NCBI GenBank assembly: GCA_004369045.1
Contig: ML213509.1
Location: forward strand, 750,858 to 814,857
Source: Heliocybe sulcata
Taxonomy: Eukaryota; Basidiomycota; Agaricomycetes; Gloeophyllales; Gloeophyllaceae
Direction of reading: 5' to 3'
DNA: 64,000 bases
Part shown: positions 33,930 through 46,711 of the stretch, one piece after another
Numbering within the stretch: the first letter of the stretch is position 1
Layout: every line of letters starts with the position of its first letter
Position numbers and translations under genes: made by a program
Notes under the pieces: model-generated
What the model saw: the letters and a program-made list of their open reading frames with translations, nothing else
What the model was told of the DNA's origin: nothing
Database searches by the model: none

Positions 33930-35812
33930 ATGGACACCGTCTTCGACTCTGTCCTCGACACTTCTTGGTGTCCCGTCTGCGACCGCCAGATACAGCCAAA
34001 ACGCTTACTCGTCCCCGTCCCTCCCCCGCCGCCATCCATCCCCGCGCCCCCACCCAGTTCTCCCTCAGAGTCTCGTAAGTAGACGCGCCCTTGCATTTAA
34101 CAAGTCTAACCTCTCCTGCAGCCAAGGACTCGGACACCATGCGTCAACAACAGCGCAGACCAGCACCAACACGCACTCGCACTGGCCTTGCTCACGGCAC
34201 CGGTCGCGTCAAGCCCAACGGCGCCGTCAAGCCCGCCAGAAAACCTTCGCCAGTCGCGTCGCAAACCCAAGAACCATCCAAACCCGCTGCGCCGGTCAAG
34301 ACCCGCATGGTCATTGACAAGTCCCCCATCCCCCTCTACTGCTCCGACGAGTGCAGGATGAAGGACATCAACAACCTTAGTGGTGCGCTTGCCTACGATT
34401 TCAACCCCGAGCGTTCCTCTCCCCCCATGCCCCCTGTCCCGCACAACTCTTTCAGTGGACTCGTCCACGATGAAAGCGACTCGAGCGACAGCGCTACGTC
34501 ATCCTCTGTCGACTCGGACGTCTCCCCGACTGCCACTCTGCCCACCGAGTCGTGTGTACCGAAACACATCGCCACCCTCTCGAAACTCTACAACTTCCCT
34601 CCCCTTCCACCCGCAGCTCCTGTTCTCTCGCCGGCATCCCCCAAGGCCACGCTCTCCGGCTCCCCTTCGAGTTACGACTCCGGCATCATGATGGCTGCTC
34701 GCCGTATCACTGAGACCCTCAAGTCGACGAAGAAGCCCGCTGGCAAGGCGTCGCGGGTGGAGCTGATGCAGCGTGAGCGCGAGCGGAAGCCCATCCCTGG
34801 CTGGACGGACGGCAGCGACGCGTGGCGCGCTGACGTCTATTCTTTCGCAAAGCCCAGGAACCACTCGAGTGCGAGCTACAAAGCCGAGGAGGATTTGGAG
34901 CGCGCTTACGGTGGCTTCGCGGCAAGCCCTCACAGGAGCTGCGGTGTCTACTCGACCCTCAGCGACACCTGTATCCCCGACCTCAGCGCCTCGACGCAAA
35001 GCCTCGACGGTGTCGCGAGGAAGACCGTTGACGAGCTGTACGAGAAGTACCCGCTCAGCTTCTCGAGGAGAAGCGACAGCCGGATGTCTTTGCAGTACAA
35101 CCCCTCGTCAGCGAGCCTCTGCTCTTCAACGAGCGCGATCGAGGATTCCCTTCTCGGCAGCCGCAGCCTGCCTTCAGCGGGTGTCCGCCGGAAGGAGGTC
35201 AAGCTGGTGAAGCCCGGAGCCGAAGGCAAGCTCCTCGTCCCCGACGTGAAGATGGTCTCTCGGTCTCCGCCTTCGTCTTATGCCTCCACCGCTTCTTGGT
35301 ACCCTTCCAGCTCAAGACGCAGCGTCGTCTCCCTTCCCAGCGTCCGCAGCCCGCTCAGCCGCCATGGTAGCGAGGTGACGATGGCCGATCTCCAGGAAGA
35401 GAGCGAGCTCGAGGACACCGAGAGCGAGGATGGCTGGCGCAGCGAGAGCATTCGGTTCAAGGGAAAGGAGGAGAGAGAGAAGGAGCGCAAGGAGCGTCTC
35501 ATGGTAGGCGGTGTCGCCACCGGTAGCGAGAGTGGGAGCTTGCCTGCCCCGAAGCGGCCTACAGTCGAGAGTGAGTCATACTGCATATTCTCCAGCGAGA
35601 CACGGGAGCTGACTATGTGCGGATATATAGCCCGAACATGGTCCTACGACAACCTGCTGACGTACCCTGCTATGCCCCTACCTGTGAAGAAGGTGAAGAG
35701 GAAGGAGAGGCGCGTCGTCGACGGGGAGGAGCGCGATGTCGAGGTCGAGGTGGACGTGTGCGAGCCGAAGCGACTGTTCTTGTTCCCTGGCAAGGAGGTC
35801 GTTCGCGCATGA
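33930..35812 (+). CDS. Ecl1/2/3-type zinc-binding (life-span regulatory factor) protein, 591 aa
   Basis: There are three exons, 33930-34074, 34122-35570 and 35631-35812. The second intron is 60 nt (GTGAGT...ATATAG) and is a multiple of three, so the frame also reads through it. The N-terminus DSVLDTSWCPVCDRQI and, about 90 residues further on, PLYCSDECRMKD give the paired CxxC and CSDEC cysteines of the Ecl1 domain, a zinc-binding motif known from fission yeast extenders of chronological life span. The remaining 450 residues are low-complexity, rich in S, P and K/R, with conserved-looking islands (KPIPGWTDGSDAWRADVYSF and the C-terminal KRLFLFPGKEVV). The protein is much longer than the roughly 80-aa yeast Ecl1, as is normal in basidiomycetes. 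It probably acts in nutrient or stress signalling; no direct evidence is seen here. Confidence 0.87.
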
Positions 35813-38800
35813 GCACCGTCTCCTCTCGCATTGCATTTCGTCTTCAGTCTCACTCCATCGCGACACCGCACGTACATACCACATCAGCATGATACCCTCC
35901 TGGCACCTCTCTTTTGGATCCAAGCACGCCGACCCGCCCGCACTCGTTCACCGTCTTCCTATTCCTCATCTCCACGCATATAACGCATCATCAACACGCA
36001 AACCTCCGCATCACGTCAATCATACCTCATGCGCATCGATACCTTACTTATTGTCACTTATCCCAACGCACTCTTACGACTCACGTAATGGATGATGGAT
36101 GATCGGGCGGCGGCAGCTCTCGGGGCTTTCTGGACTCGCTCTTTCTCTATGCACCTCCCTATGGGTATCGCGGCTCTCGTCGTCTGCCCGCACAAAATGT
36201 CTATAACCTTATTTCGCCTTGTCGGGTTCACTGTCTGGGTCGCAAATCAAAGTGTAAAATGTGTACTTCTAGCCGTCAACAGCACTTGTACTAGTAGCTC
36301 AAGCATCTTTTTGGATCTTTCATGTTGTTCGCTCAAGAGGACTTGTGGTTCTTCGATGGTGTTGGATTGGAAATCGTGCTCCATGCCATTGATGCCTATT
36401 GTGTCTCTTTTATTCGATGTGTTTGTTGTTTCTAATGTCGTGTACGTTTTAAAGGACCAAACCTAGCCGCACTCTTTCTACCGCATTTCCACTCCTGTAC
36501 ATCCTCCGGGGCTCCTCTAGCTTATAGTGTCTATGATTATCGATAGGGACGAGGTTAATCGAATTGCATTGCTTTGCCATTACTTGTCACGATAAGCTTG
36601 CATACTTGCAAAGTGGAGCTCTTTGACACGGAAGGAACTGCAACACGCGTCAAGCTCTGTAGGCGAGAGTCCAGGCCAGGGCAAGGCGATATCATGAGGC
36701 TGGTTGGATGAAACAAGGAGAAGGGATGTAATTGGGCATTCGCTTGTTGGGTGTAAGATGCGTTGGCTCGTGAATAAGGTTGTAAATCTCGCTTGTGCGC
36801 ATGAACTTATCACGACGCCGCGGAAAGACGTCGGGAGGCGGTCGATATGATACGAGAGGACGATCAATTGAGTATTAGGCGCCTGGGCTCGGGAAAACAA
36901 AGAGGAAGCATGTGGCGATTGGGCGGCGGACACCCGACGCGGGCGCACGCCCGAACCGGTCGGTCGGTCGCTGTGACAGGCGCTCTGGTCTCGGATCGGA
37001 AAATGCAGATAGAGGGAGCCTGGGCCTGTGGAGTCGAGATACCCATTGGCGTGAAATATCAGCGAGCGGGGCGCGTTGCGTTATGATGGAAGGGGTGCCG
37101 ACTGACAAGAGGGCGGGGTTATTCTTGTGAGAAGTAAGAATACATTGGAGGGCTAGAGTGTTATGTCATGGATGCAAGGAGATGGTCGTATGACAGCGTG
37201 TTACGGTATGTATGTTGTTGTCAAAGGAGGGTCTTCGCGGGGATTGAGTTGGCTGGGCCAATCGCGAGACCGGTGCAGGTTGCCGACGACGTCTTCTTGA
37301 CTTGCCATTCTGGCACACTACCGTCTTCTGCATCTGTTCCTACCCGAGTTGTTAACTCGCTTCTGTCTTGTTGTTGTCGCTGTATCGATGGGTGGAATAA
37401 TAAGAAAAGTCTTACTTCGCTTCAAGTCAGGCGGATGACCGTCGGTGTCTGTCTTGTTGTTTAATAAGGATCCCATGCTACTGCCGCCGTGCTTTGTGAA
37501 GGAACATCGACCAGCCCAGCCCGTTGTGGAAGAAGCAGTGACGTCGGTGTGCTTTGTGGATGTGGCAGCGAGTCTCGATCGGCTACGTCAGACCCCCGTC
37601 GCTGCTCCCATTGGTTTATCGCATCTCCGACGTCTCGCCACCGTCGCTGCAACCGACAGCCACACTGCTCCTCTTAAATGTGCCATGGTGGATGCTCGTT
37701 ATCCATCGACATTGTCGTCTGATACGGGCAATCCACTGCGGCTCTCCGTCTGCGATGAGAGCTCTCATGCTGCCAACGGTGTCCAACTGACCCGTCAGTC
37801 CGATGGGAACCATCAATCACGGCACCCCAACCTCCACGACATGAATTTTCTCTGGCACTTGTCCTGCTTTCCTTTCCATATCCGTCGCTCCCCATGTCAC
37901 GCCCCATTCATTTGCAGTCCGGGGTGCTGCGTCCATTTGCGGGGCCCCGCGTTGCACTGATGCTGTTACGGATGCATGAGGCAGGGCACGGGCCTGTCTC
38001 TGATTAAACCGCTCGGCGAATCATGATCACGCTGAAACTCTGATTCTATATACTGCGGCCATGTCCGCTTTGCATGCACAGTCTCCTTATGCGCCGGTCT
38101 GAAGCAGTAGCCCGCCAACGTGATCGATGAGCTTGGTAGAGCTAACAGACACGACACGATCCGCGGAGATCCACTTGGACTTGAGGGATACGTAACATCT
38201 TTGCTCACTGGCAATATCAGGGAGCCCCGTCCGCCACTCGAACCAGCGCGCCAGCTTGCGACAGCCACACCCGAGAACGCTTAGCGCGGTGGCAAGATCA
38301 TCGGGCACGTCGCCATCACAAAAGAAGTCTGGGGTAAGTGCGGGGTAATAAGCGCCGCTGGCCACTCGGCTTGCAAAACGTCCCGCACTCGGCGTGGAAG
38401 AAACACGACAGGACCGAGTACGCCGGTGCAACTACCGAATTTCTAGTACATGAACTGAATGCAATACAGAAAAGTGTGAGAGCCAGCGCGGGCGACGCGC
38501 GGACGAGCTACTCCCCCCGAGTCGCCTTGTTTAGGCAAGCGCGGAAGCGCACAGTCGTATAACGAGAATAGAGACCGAGGAGCAGAGAACGGCACAGATT
38601 CCAGGCATCGGGGAATGCCAGACACTTTGTGAGAATCACCCAGTTTATGCTCGCGGGCCCGTCCTAGGCCTCGGTCTCCCCACCGAATCCGCGCCGCACC
38701 CTCCGAAACAGACACGACCCAATCCCTGCCCTCCCCTTGTGCTTGGGGTTCCCAGATCCCAGCGATGAAGAGTAATAAGAAGGCGAGAAGCAGCGGGGGA

Positions 38801-39400
38801 GGTAGCGTATCTGTCGGTGGCGGTGAGTTTAGAGCGACAGCGGTCTGGAGTGTCGACGTAGGGGGCCCTCTTCGTGACACTCCGAGGCTCGAGCCGGGCG
38901 TGAAAGGGCGGTTTGCCCGCAGGGATTGGATGTAACAGCGCGGGGGACGCTGGCGATCCGACGCGCCAGATTTCATAGGCCGAATCTGGGCACAGATAGG
39001 TGGTCGGAGAGATGCCCCTTCCCTGTCGTGTGCATGCCCCCCCCCCGCTTTGCCTCGCCGCATTACGTCCGAGGGGGGCATAAGTTGCCGATACGCTTGT
39101 AGAACGCCGGTCCAACCCCAGGCTCTGCGGACCGTACCAGCCATCCTCCGTTTGTCCATGTCAATGTGCGGCATAGCGGAACGACAGCCAAACAGACTGA
39201 ATGAGCGAGATCAGAATGCCTGACGGCACTTGTATAACAGCGGGCTTGGGCGCTGCTCCGCATATAAATTTTCACCGCAGAGTCCACGCAGACCCCAATT
39301 GGTGACAGCCTCTCCTTATGAAGCCACCGCCGGGGTGATCATCTCCCGTCCCTTCCGTACTTGCAGGGAAGGTCGACATGACGCTCGTTCGGTCGTATTG
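35813..39400. other. Long intergenic region
   Basis: Several 100-240-codon frames occur (for example minus 38443-39174 and plus 37448-37960). They are rich in rare combinations, lack introns and domains, and overlap open frames on the other strand. There is a C-rich run at about 39038-39048. I do not support a gene here. Confidence 0.4.
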
Positions 39401-42400
39401 GAGGCACCTAGTGCAGGCTAGATCGTTCAGGCGCTCGCAGCTTTAGATAGACATGACGAATCACGAGAAATTTCAGTCAAACGACTGGCGCCCGCTTCTT
39501 ATACATTGGTGTAGACAGTGGGTCACGGTACATTCGTCACACGGGGCCGACACAGACAGAGATGCGAGGCGGAAATTCACCGCATGAGCTGCTCTCATTG
39601 CGCGAAGGGACGACATCACAGGAGAGACCACCCAGAGATCCTGACATTCACAGAATTGACAAAGACTTTGCACGGACCAGGACCCATCGAGGTTATCTCT
39701 CCGTGAAATCCGGAGTGATAGGAAAAGCTTGACAGCGCCCAACTGCAACGAATGAAGGTCATAGGAACATTGCTTGACGCCAGCGCCCAGCGGACGTCAC
39801 CGTGACAAACCCGCTCAGTGAAGACACATTTTCTCGCGTAAGCATGACTGCGTCAGAACGCTGTCAGCCGCAAAGACAGGTAGGGACAGTGGATTGCCTC
39901 TTTCCTTCTGTTGCGGCGGAAGTGAGACCCTGAATGAGTAAGACTGGCAGCCACAGTCGCGATGGACTGAAACAACAAGGGAGATCAAGGCAATGTGGAC
40001 ATTCCACGAAAGATCTCTCCGGACCCATGCTCTGAACCTGAGTACACCCAGCAATGCTCGACTAGTCTCCGACCTCCCCTCGACCATCAGGTAGGGGGTC
40101 GCATGAGTGCGGGAGCGCATTCCAGACCGAGACGGCTTTCTCGGCCCTCCTGGAATGGTCAACAGGCACCTGGCCGTGATGACGGACCAGCAACACCAAT
40201 ACGCGTCCCACGAAATACGACTCTGCTTGTGTTTGCACCCAGCGTCAGTGGCGGTACAGGCTCCTGCAAGTGCTCACCAACGATTCAGTTTGATGATTGC
40301 AAATTCAGGCATCCGGGAGCACTACGCTGCTCAGTGGCACACGGTCCTGCCCGTCCGGTGATGCTCTCGCGTATTGGCACGCTGCGGGCACAGAGAGAGC
40401 ATGTGCCTTATTCATCTTTACTTAGGGCCAGCGCCGATAAAGCTCCTGTGAAGGTTCCGGGATATGCTGGGAAGACATCGACTTGACAAGACCGACCATT
40501 CCGAGGCGGCTGTACCCGAGCTGTCTGATCTTACCCACTCTGGAGTTTGACAGAATTCAGATGGTAGTCAGCAGCGGTGCCTTCGGGCAAGCGGCTTGTC
40601 CGGACCAGCCGGACTTCGGAAACGTCCGAACCGTCGCTAACGAAACCCCACGGGGTAGTGGCCTTCAATATGCATGAGTTCACTATACCCACATCCAAAC
40701 GGAATACAGTAACGAGCTGAGCTCACCATAATGCTATTCCCAGTATAGGCTAACGTCCCATGCGGAGGAAAAGATATCTTGGGTGATGGCGGGGACTGTA
40801 TTAGGTCGTAATGATAAGCATTCCCGGGAGGATGGCGTGCCAGTGATGTACGCGCGATGGAAGGGAAGGTTGCATCGATGCCGAGAGACGTCCACAAAGT
40901 CGTCCGCTCGCTCAAGAATGAGGGCATCTACCCATCCCATGAAGAGATGATAGACCGGGCCAGCTGGCTCTGTCGAGCCTGCTGGAGATGCCCGAGACAG
41001 AACAGCCTGACTATGCCGACCTCTCATCGGGAACAAGCAAGTGGCCGACGGAAGTGTCGGCAAAATACCAATGTATCAAGTTCAGGTACCGGCATACCGC
41101 AGCTTCTACGAGACAGTCCGCCGTATGCACAATTTTTCCAGGTCAACAAGTTAGCTTCTAGCGCTGCGAATATCCGAGTAGAATTTTGCGATGGCAATCT
41201 TTCCTGATGAACAAATTCCCCCAAGACGAGGCAAGCGAAATATGACCTCCAGGCCCTAGAGACGGTAGCGGCCTTTGATATGAGTCAGAGAGGTAGGCTG
41301 GACTTACAGAAAAGGGCTTATGGCGGGACAGCTGAAGTTGGCTGAGACGGACCAAGATGTCCTTTGGCCAGATGAGCCATCGGTTGAGGTACTCTGTAAT
41401 AGAACCCCGTGCCAATACCGCTTGCAGCAGTCTCATCTTTCTAAAGGGCAGAAATGATTAACAAGTTAGGTCTTAGGAGGAAGAGTTGGGCTTACCAAGG
41501 TCAATCTGCATGAATACTGCGTCATCGGAATTTGGTCTGGAGCTGAAATGTCCCCGTACGGCCTCGACGTTCAGTCCGCGATGGTTATCATGGCTGGGCC
41601 TGGCCTTCAGAGAGATGACATGGCATCGTTATCGGAGACTGCAAGAAATTCAGGAAGATTTCCTTTCTAGCACTGTCTGGTATAGTGCTGCTTGAGTCGA
41701 GAGGTTTGGGAATGAAGGCCGGGACATCCACCGCTACTGCGGTTCCGCTGAGGGCTTCCCCCACCGAAGGATTCAGGGCAGTCACCCACGCTTATAGTCT
41801 ACTCCAACGTCTCGGTTTGCGTTTCTCCAGAGACGCTAATAGTCTCTCCCACTTGCGAAACTCCAGGTGGTGCTTTCTGAGATCCTGGGATCACAGGAAA
41901 CGTCGAAGTTTTGCCGCCCCGTGAGCAGGAGTGCTAAAGAAGGAGTATGCATTATGGCTCCTTCTTACGGTGTTAACGTCTTCTGCAGCCATACTCTGCT
42001 TCAGTCGCGCAGCAGACTGGTGTAATAAGAGGATGAGGGAGGATGGGCCCGTGTGGCGCAAGAAGCCTGTCTGCTTACGTATGAAACGCGATCACGTGCG
42101 AGGCAATATTTCCAAGTCCGTACGCGTCGCGGAAGAAAGCTTGTTTGGAAACGCTATGCTCAGTCTCTGCAAGCTGATGTCTCTCTAAGAAGGATCTCAC
42201 TTTCTTTATCCAGCTTACAGCTCTAGTGAATTTCGTTGTTTCTTCGGGGTGAGATGGAGCCTCCGATGACCCGCTGTAAGAATGGATACAGCACCAGCCT
42301 CGGGACCGCCACAGCCATGAGCTCTACTACTTCCACCAGGCACCACAGGAGTTCTTCCATTTAGGGCCCCGCTGTACCCTGTCATTCCGCCCAAGCAACC

Positions 42401-43360
42401 AGAGATATGGCCAAGTTACTTCAGGCCGTCGACATCCTGAGTTCTCCGAACGCATGGAGGGAGATCAATCTTAGATGGTGACTTTGGCTATCTGCCATCT
42501 AGCAGTACTGCTCTGCTTCATCTGGCGAACTTCGTCGAAAAGGGACCGATATTCGGTCGGTGCCTGCCGTGCACGGATAGAACTCCGTTGATTCCGTGCT
42601 AGAACTTACCGGGGGCTTCCCCGCTTTCTGCGATGTTGTCAACGACCCTATCAACCTTCCATCGTGCCCGCTCAAGGACCACCTCACCTCTTGAAGCTGC
42701 TTCCGATCTCTCAGATTGTCAAGTCCGCCCCGCACGACTGAACGGAGGCAGCGTCGTTCCTACTCTCACGCTCTTGCACTCCAGGCCAGATGCTCTGTGA
42801 GGGTTCTGGAGGCTACTACGTACTAATCTCCGTCTTCCCAAACCTTCCGGCCATCGTTCGCCCCCAAGTATGACTGCTTGCTATCCTATCGAGGTTGCAA
42901 GGTTTTCTGTATCCGATATCCTGCCCTGTGACAATTCAGATACGCCTATTGGCTAGGCAAAGCTGGAGCTTATACCGACTCGCCTCCGTACAGTATTCAT
43001 TCCATCCACGGCGCATTCTTCGCATTTCCCGGTCGCAGGATGCAGCAAAGCAGTTTACATGCAGACCCAGGATCTCAGATTCAGGTTGGATGCAACTCGA
43101 TTAACGACTCTTCCCAGATTCGGCCACGTTTACCGGTTAATAACGCTATCAAAACCTGTTTCTCTCGATTGTCATATGCGGTAGGAAGCGGAAGCTTCTT
43201 GAGCGGGACGATATCGCTTCGTAACCTTAGCACAGGGTCATGACCGCCAAGGGCTAGGCTACAGTTTCTTCTAGACTATAAGAGCAAAGCAGCTTACTGA
43301 CCCTTTCCTCACCTTAGCCTCGCCTTCCTCCACTTCTGTCATCTCATTAGTTGCCACAAC
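39401..43360. other. Gene-poor region with a few coding-like fragments
   Basis: No complete gene was assembled. A plus-strand segment at 40858-40975 reads MPRDVHKVVRSLKNEGIYPS. The segment at 40971-41165, in a different frame, reads EMPETEQPDYADLSSGTSKW. On the minus strand, 41290-41440 (LNRWLIWPKDILVRLSQLQL, with a GTAAGT donor) and 41590-41785 also look exon-like. They may be fragments of two decayed genes. No family was recognised. Confidence 0.3.
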
Positions 43361-43970
43361 ATGGTGCGTCTTCCTCTTCAATGTCATCACTGGTGCCTCA
43401 TCCTCATTTTTCAGGGCGTGACAGTTGAAAGGCTATCTCCCGGCGACGGCGTTCGCTTCCCCAAACCAGGAGGTCAGTAATACGATCGCTGACCCGACCT
43501 CTGCTTACTATCGAACAACACAGACCGGGTGAAAATTCACTACGTCGGTACCCTTCTGGATGGAACGACGTTCGACTCCAGCCGAGATCGGTGAGTGTCG
43601 TTGGCCTCCATGAACCTCTGCAATCTGTCTTGACCGTGAGTTATCAAGCGGCTCCCCTTTCCAGACGCAGATCGGTGTAGGGAAGGTGATCAGGGGTTGG
43701 GATGAAGGTATGCCTAGACTGCCGTCCCGACCACCGTTATCTGGTCAGAAGTTGATAATCGATCTCATCAGGCGTCCCCCAACTGTCTGTCGGAGAGAAA
43801 GCCATTCTGACTTGCACACCCGATTATGTACGTGCGCCCTCTGTGTCCATGAGGGGACTGTTTCTAAAGATCAATTCTTGGCGTAGGCTTACGGGGCGCG
43901 TGGCTTTCCTCCGGTGATCCCGCCAAATTCGACGCTGAAGTTCGAAGTAGAACTTTTGAGCATTAACTAG
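43361..43970 (+). CDS. FPR1: FKBP12-type peptidyl-prolyl isomerase, 108 aa
   Basis: Six exons: 43361-43363 (the ATG alone), 43415-43472, 43524-43590, 43649-43707, 43772-43827 and 43887-43970. The 108-residue product has the canonical FKBP12 fold sequence: [60 protein letters not shown], then [20 protein letters not shown]. Residues that form the FK506/rapamycin pocket are present: Y27, F37, D38, R43, F47, V56, I57, W60, Y83 and F100. The enzyme catalyses cis-trans isomerisation of Xaa-Pro bonds in the cytosol, and with FK506 or rapamycin inhibits calcineurin or TOR. The first exon contains nothing but the start codon, which ORF-based annotation would miss; the intron GTGCGT...TTCAG directly follows it. 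Confidence 0.95.
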
Positions 43971-44322
43971 CCATTCAATCCGATTTGTGATATAACCTGC
44001 TATGAGTGGTCTCAGCTTCAAGTTTCGTACTGTATACCATGCTTTGTGCCTCCCAGTGTCTGCCTCTCTGGCGGTAACATTATCTTGAGTTTTGCGGCCT
44101 GATGAGGCTGCAACATTCGCGATAGAGCCAATGATGCAGGCCTGAGCTCTTCAATCGAGAAGATGATCAGATTTGATCTCGGTACCGATCTAGTCCAGAC
44201 CCGAATATAATCCGATATTCTCCTTACCAAGTCCACAATTCCCTTACTTCAGCTTATGCGCCTACTTTCTTCAATTGCTGCCCGGATGCTTTCATGCTGG
44301 CGCCTGTTAACCTCCCTAGAGT

Positions 44323-44821
44323 CTACTCAACACGGTCAGACCAAAAAAGCACACAAAAGGAATCTCGGAAACGCGACTGGCCTTCTAGGAATGTCATGAG
44401 CATATTGATTCGCTCTTCATGCGACGCGTCTAGCTCTTGCTTGAGGGAGTCCCACTGCTTGTGAGATCCTTCTAGTCAAAAGCTCTAATCAACCTCGGAT
44501 AGCCGGGTGATGTGCTGACCAACCTTCGCGAGCATCTCCGCGGTGTCTCTCTTGCTCACCCGCTATCTGAGCGATTTTAGCCTGCATGTCCTCAAAACTG
44601 CGGTCCTTCTGCTCTCTGCGTATCGCTTTTTCCTGCTCCCTTTCTTCCGCAACGCGTTTGTTCTTCTCGCATGCCTCCTTGCTAGTTTGCAGCAATTGCC
44701 TCAGCGAGTCTAGCTGTGCTTCGAGGTAGCTCCGGATCAGCGCAGGATCTTCGGATTCAGCACGAGAAGCCTGTGCAGCAGTAGGTTCTCCTGCGCTTGT
44801 GGACGAAGATCTGTCAGACAT
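44323..44821 (-). pseudogene. Coiled-coil protein gene with a single-base frameshift
   Basis: Exon 1 (44821-44494) begins MSDRSSSTSAGEPTAAQASR and becomes a strong coiled coil (RSYLEAQLDSLRQLLQTSKE, then AEEREQEKAIRREQKDRSFE). Exon 2 (44457-44323) continues as a coiled coil, QWDSLKQELDASHEERINML. The donor GTTGAT at 44493 and the acceptor CACAAG at 44458 join them well. However, exon 1 must shift frame near 44550-44560, between QIAGEQER and MLAKVGQHITRLSE: removing one base restores a continuous heptad pattern, and no splice pair in the interval changes the frame by one. The gene is therefore either a recent pseudogene, a polymorphic null, or carries a sequencing error. I do not recognise the family. 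Confidence 0.5.
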
Positions 44822-44980
44822 CGAAGCGTCGAACATCAAGGGCGTGAAGCTTCACGTGTAAAGGCTCCGGAGAAGCGGTGGATGGCATCCCAGTAAGGGA
44901 CGCGTGCAAGAAATCCTGTCTAGAATTAGATACAATACACGTTACTATATAGTTACATGTGTTTTGCAGATGCAAGATCG

Positions 44981-46711
44981 TCATGGTATATGGTCCAATT
45001 CTAGTCGTTCAATCGCATTTCGGACGATATGAGAATGCTGTCTGAGTTCCTGCGTCTCCGTCGGAAGCACGGTGCGGCGGAGGGTTAATATCCTGTATAT
45101 GAGGGGTTGGTCAACGATGTTAGAGTTGGGAACACTGCTGGGAAAGTCACTGACAATCGGCAAGCCTATGAGAGTGGGCGTCAGCATTACTCCTCCAGCC
45201 TCTGGTAGGAGGATTATACTTACTACAACATTCGGGAGAATTAAGGCATAAGGCAGGCTTATGCCGTTCCATTGTCTAGCTGATCTGAAATCCTATGAGA
45301 CAACCGAAGCGAAGGAGGACAGAGCACCTCACATGAAATAGAATGCAGCCGATGTGATATTCAGCACCGACATGATCAGAAAGGCAGCGAAGCCTATAGT
45401 ATGTCACTGTCTGTCCTCTCGGTCAAATCCTGAAGGACAGGGCACCACTTACCCTGTTCAACGAACGTCTTCGCCAGCCGGCAGCGAACATTAGGCTCCC
45501 AAAAGCAGTACTGGTGGTGATTGTTAGACTGAATTCAGGCTACCCGCGAGACTGGACTTACTCCCACGATTAAGCTTATACAAATACTGTCGAAGAAGAA
45601 TATAGCCAGCTGAAGATCAGTCAGCGCGACGGAAAGAAAGACTCTAAGTGTCGTACACGTACAAATAAACCCTAAATATAGCGAGTGAGCCAAAGGACGG
45701 TTTCCAAAATCACCCCCTATTACTTACAGCTGCATGATACGCGGGACGATACACAAATACGTTCGCCTGCGCATATCGATCCTCTGCAAAACACCCGGTC
45801 TCATTATATAGGAGAAATAATTCCTCGGACACTGCACGAGATTAGCTTAACTTAGAGAAAATGTTTGACCGGCGGACATACGGGTGAAGTCAGTGCCAAA
45901 TATCCACACCTCTAGTCCGAGTATGGCAGCTGCTGCGACGCATAAGATAGCCAGTATCGACTTTCTCCTTCCCGTGAAAGCGTAGGTCCGAAGCATTATG
46001 ATGGCTACACTTCGCGGTCAATAGCGCGGGACAGATGCGAACGCGATGGGCATACTTTGAGCAGAGAATGGCTGGGCAAATGATTGTCAGCAACGCGGTA
46101 CGTCTTGTTGGCCTTATTTGCGCTCACGAATGGGATAAGCAAGCAGTACAAGACACGAGTGACTTTGTCACAGGTGTGGTGGTCGTGATTCCCGAGCCAT
46201 GACCACATATGCAGCGGGAAGAGAAGGAGCGGGTAATAGCGGCTGAATAGATAGGCTATTTTGATCGCATTCCAGCGGGCCCGGTGGATCTACGAAAAGC
46301 TTAGGGACAAGGTAACTCGGTCACGGGACCTTGACTGACGAGGGAGACCTCCTCCTCAAGGCTGTTGCGTCAGAGGTATGGGTCAGAATATTATTCGAAT
46401 TATGTGGAATCAGAGGGTTTACCTTATAAGCCATTCGTACAGGTGTATTGTATCTGCGCAACAGTCGAGTCATGAACGGGCCCGTGATGTCATCATATAG
46501 CTCAACTGTACGCACAGACAACTAGCAATATTTACAGTCAGCGGGATACTCGAGCATTGCTATGAGGAAATTATGTGCTCACCAACAACATTGTAGCGAC
46601 CGCTAGAGTGGGTAAGTCGAAAGCTCAGTCTATCTATATCAGCAGCAACACTCACCTGCTCAACGAAGTCGCAGCAATCTCGACGACTTGCGAGACATCC
46701 GGTATCTGCAT
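44981..46711 (-). CDS. DUF6533-domain multi-pass membrane protein
   Basis: The first exon starts MQIPDVSQVVEIAATSLSS (ATG at 46709-46711). Very short exons follow, reading RYNVV, VELYDDITGP, LEEEVSLV and HRARWNAIKIAYLFSRYYPL, then LLFPLHMWSWLGNH. This D-x-x-T...EEEVxLxW...RYxPL order is the DUF6533 signature of Agaricomycete membrane proteins. Further helices follow: VAIIMLRTYAFTGRRKSILA, ILCVAAAAILGLEVWIF, LAIFFFDSICISLIV and FAAFLIMSVLNITSAAFYFM. The C-terminal exon ends IERLELDHIP. Family members have about seven helices and no known function. Exons of 20-40 nt at the N-terminus make the exact borders there uncertain, especially the donor GTTCAT after DDITGP. Confidence 0.85.

Noticed and set aside
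36092-36466. 124-codon frame after the Ecl1-type gene
   Set aside because: It lies in the probable 3' UTR, with rare codons and no domain.
37448-37960. 171-codon plus-strand frame
   Set aside because: Low-complexity His/Ser/Pro/Cys composition without a domain, and no splice context; treated as chance.
38200-38300. Possible tRNA (ggttcgag on the minus strand)
   Set aside because: No flanking T-arm pairing, A box or acceptor stem could be drawn.
38443-39174. 243-codon minus-strand open frame, the longest in the empty 36-43 kb region
   Set aside because: No introns, no recognisable domain, Arg/Pro-rich composition expected from GC-rich non-coding DNA, and overlapping frames on the other strand.
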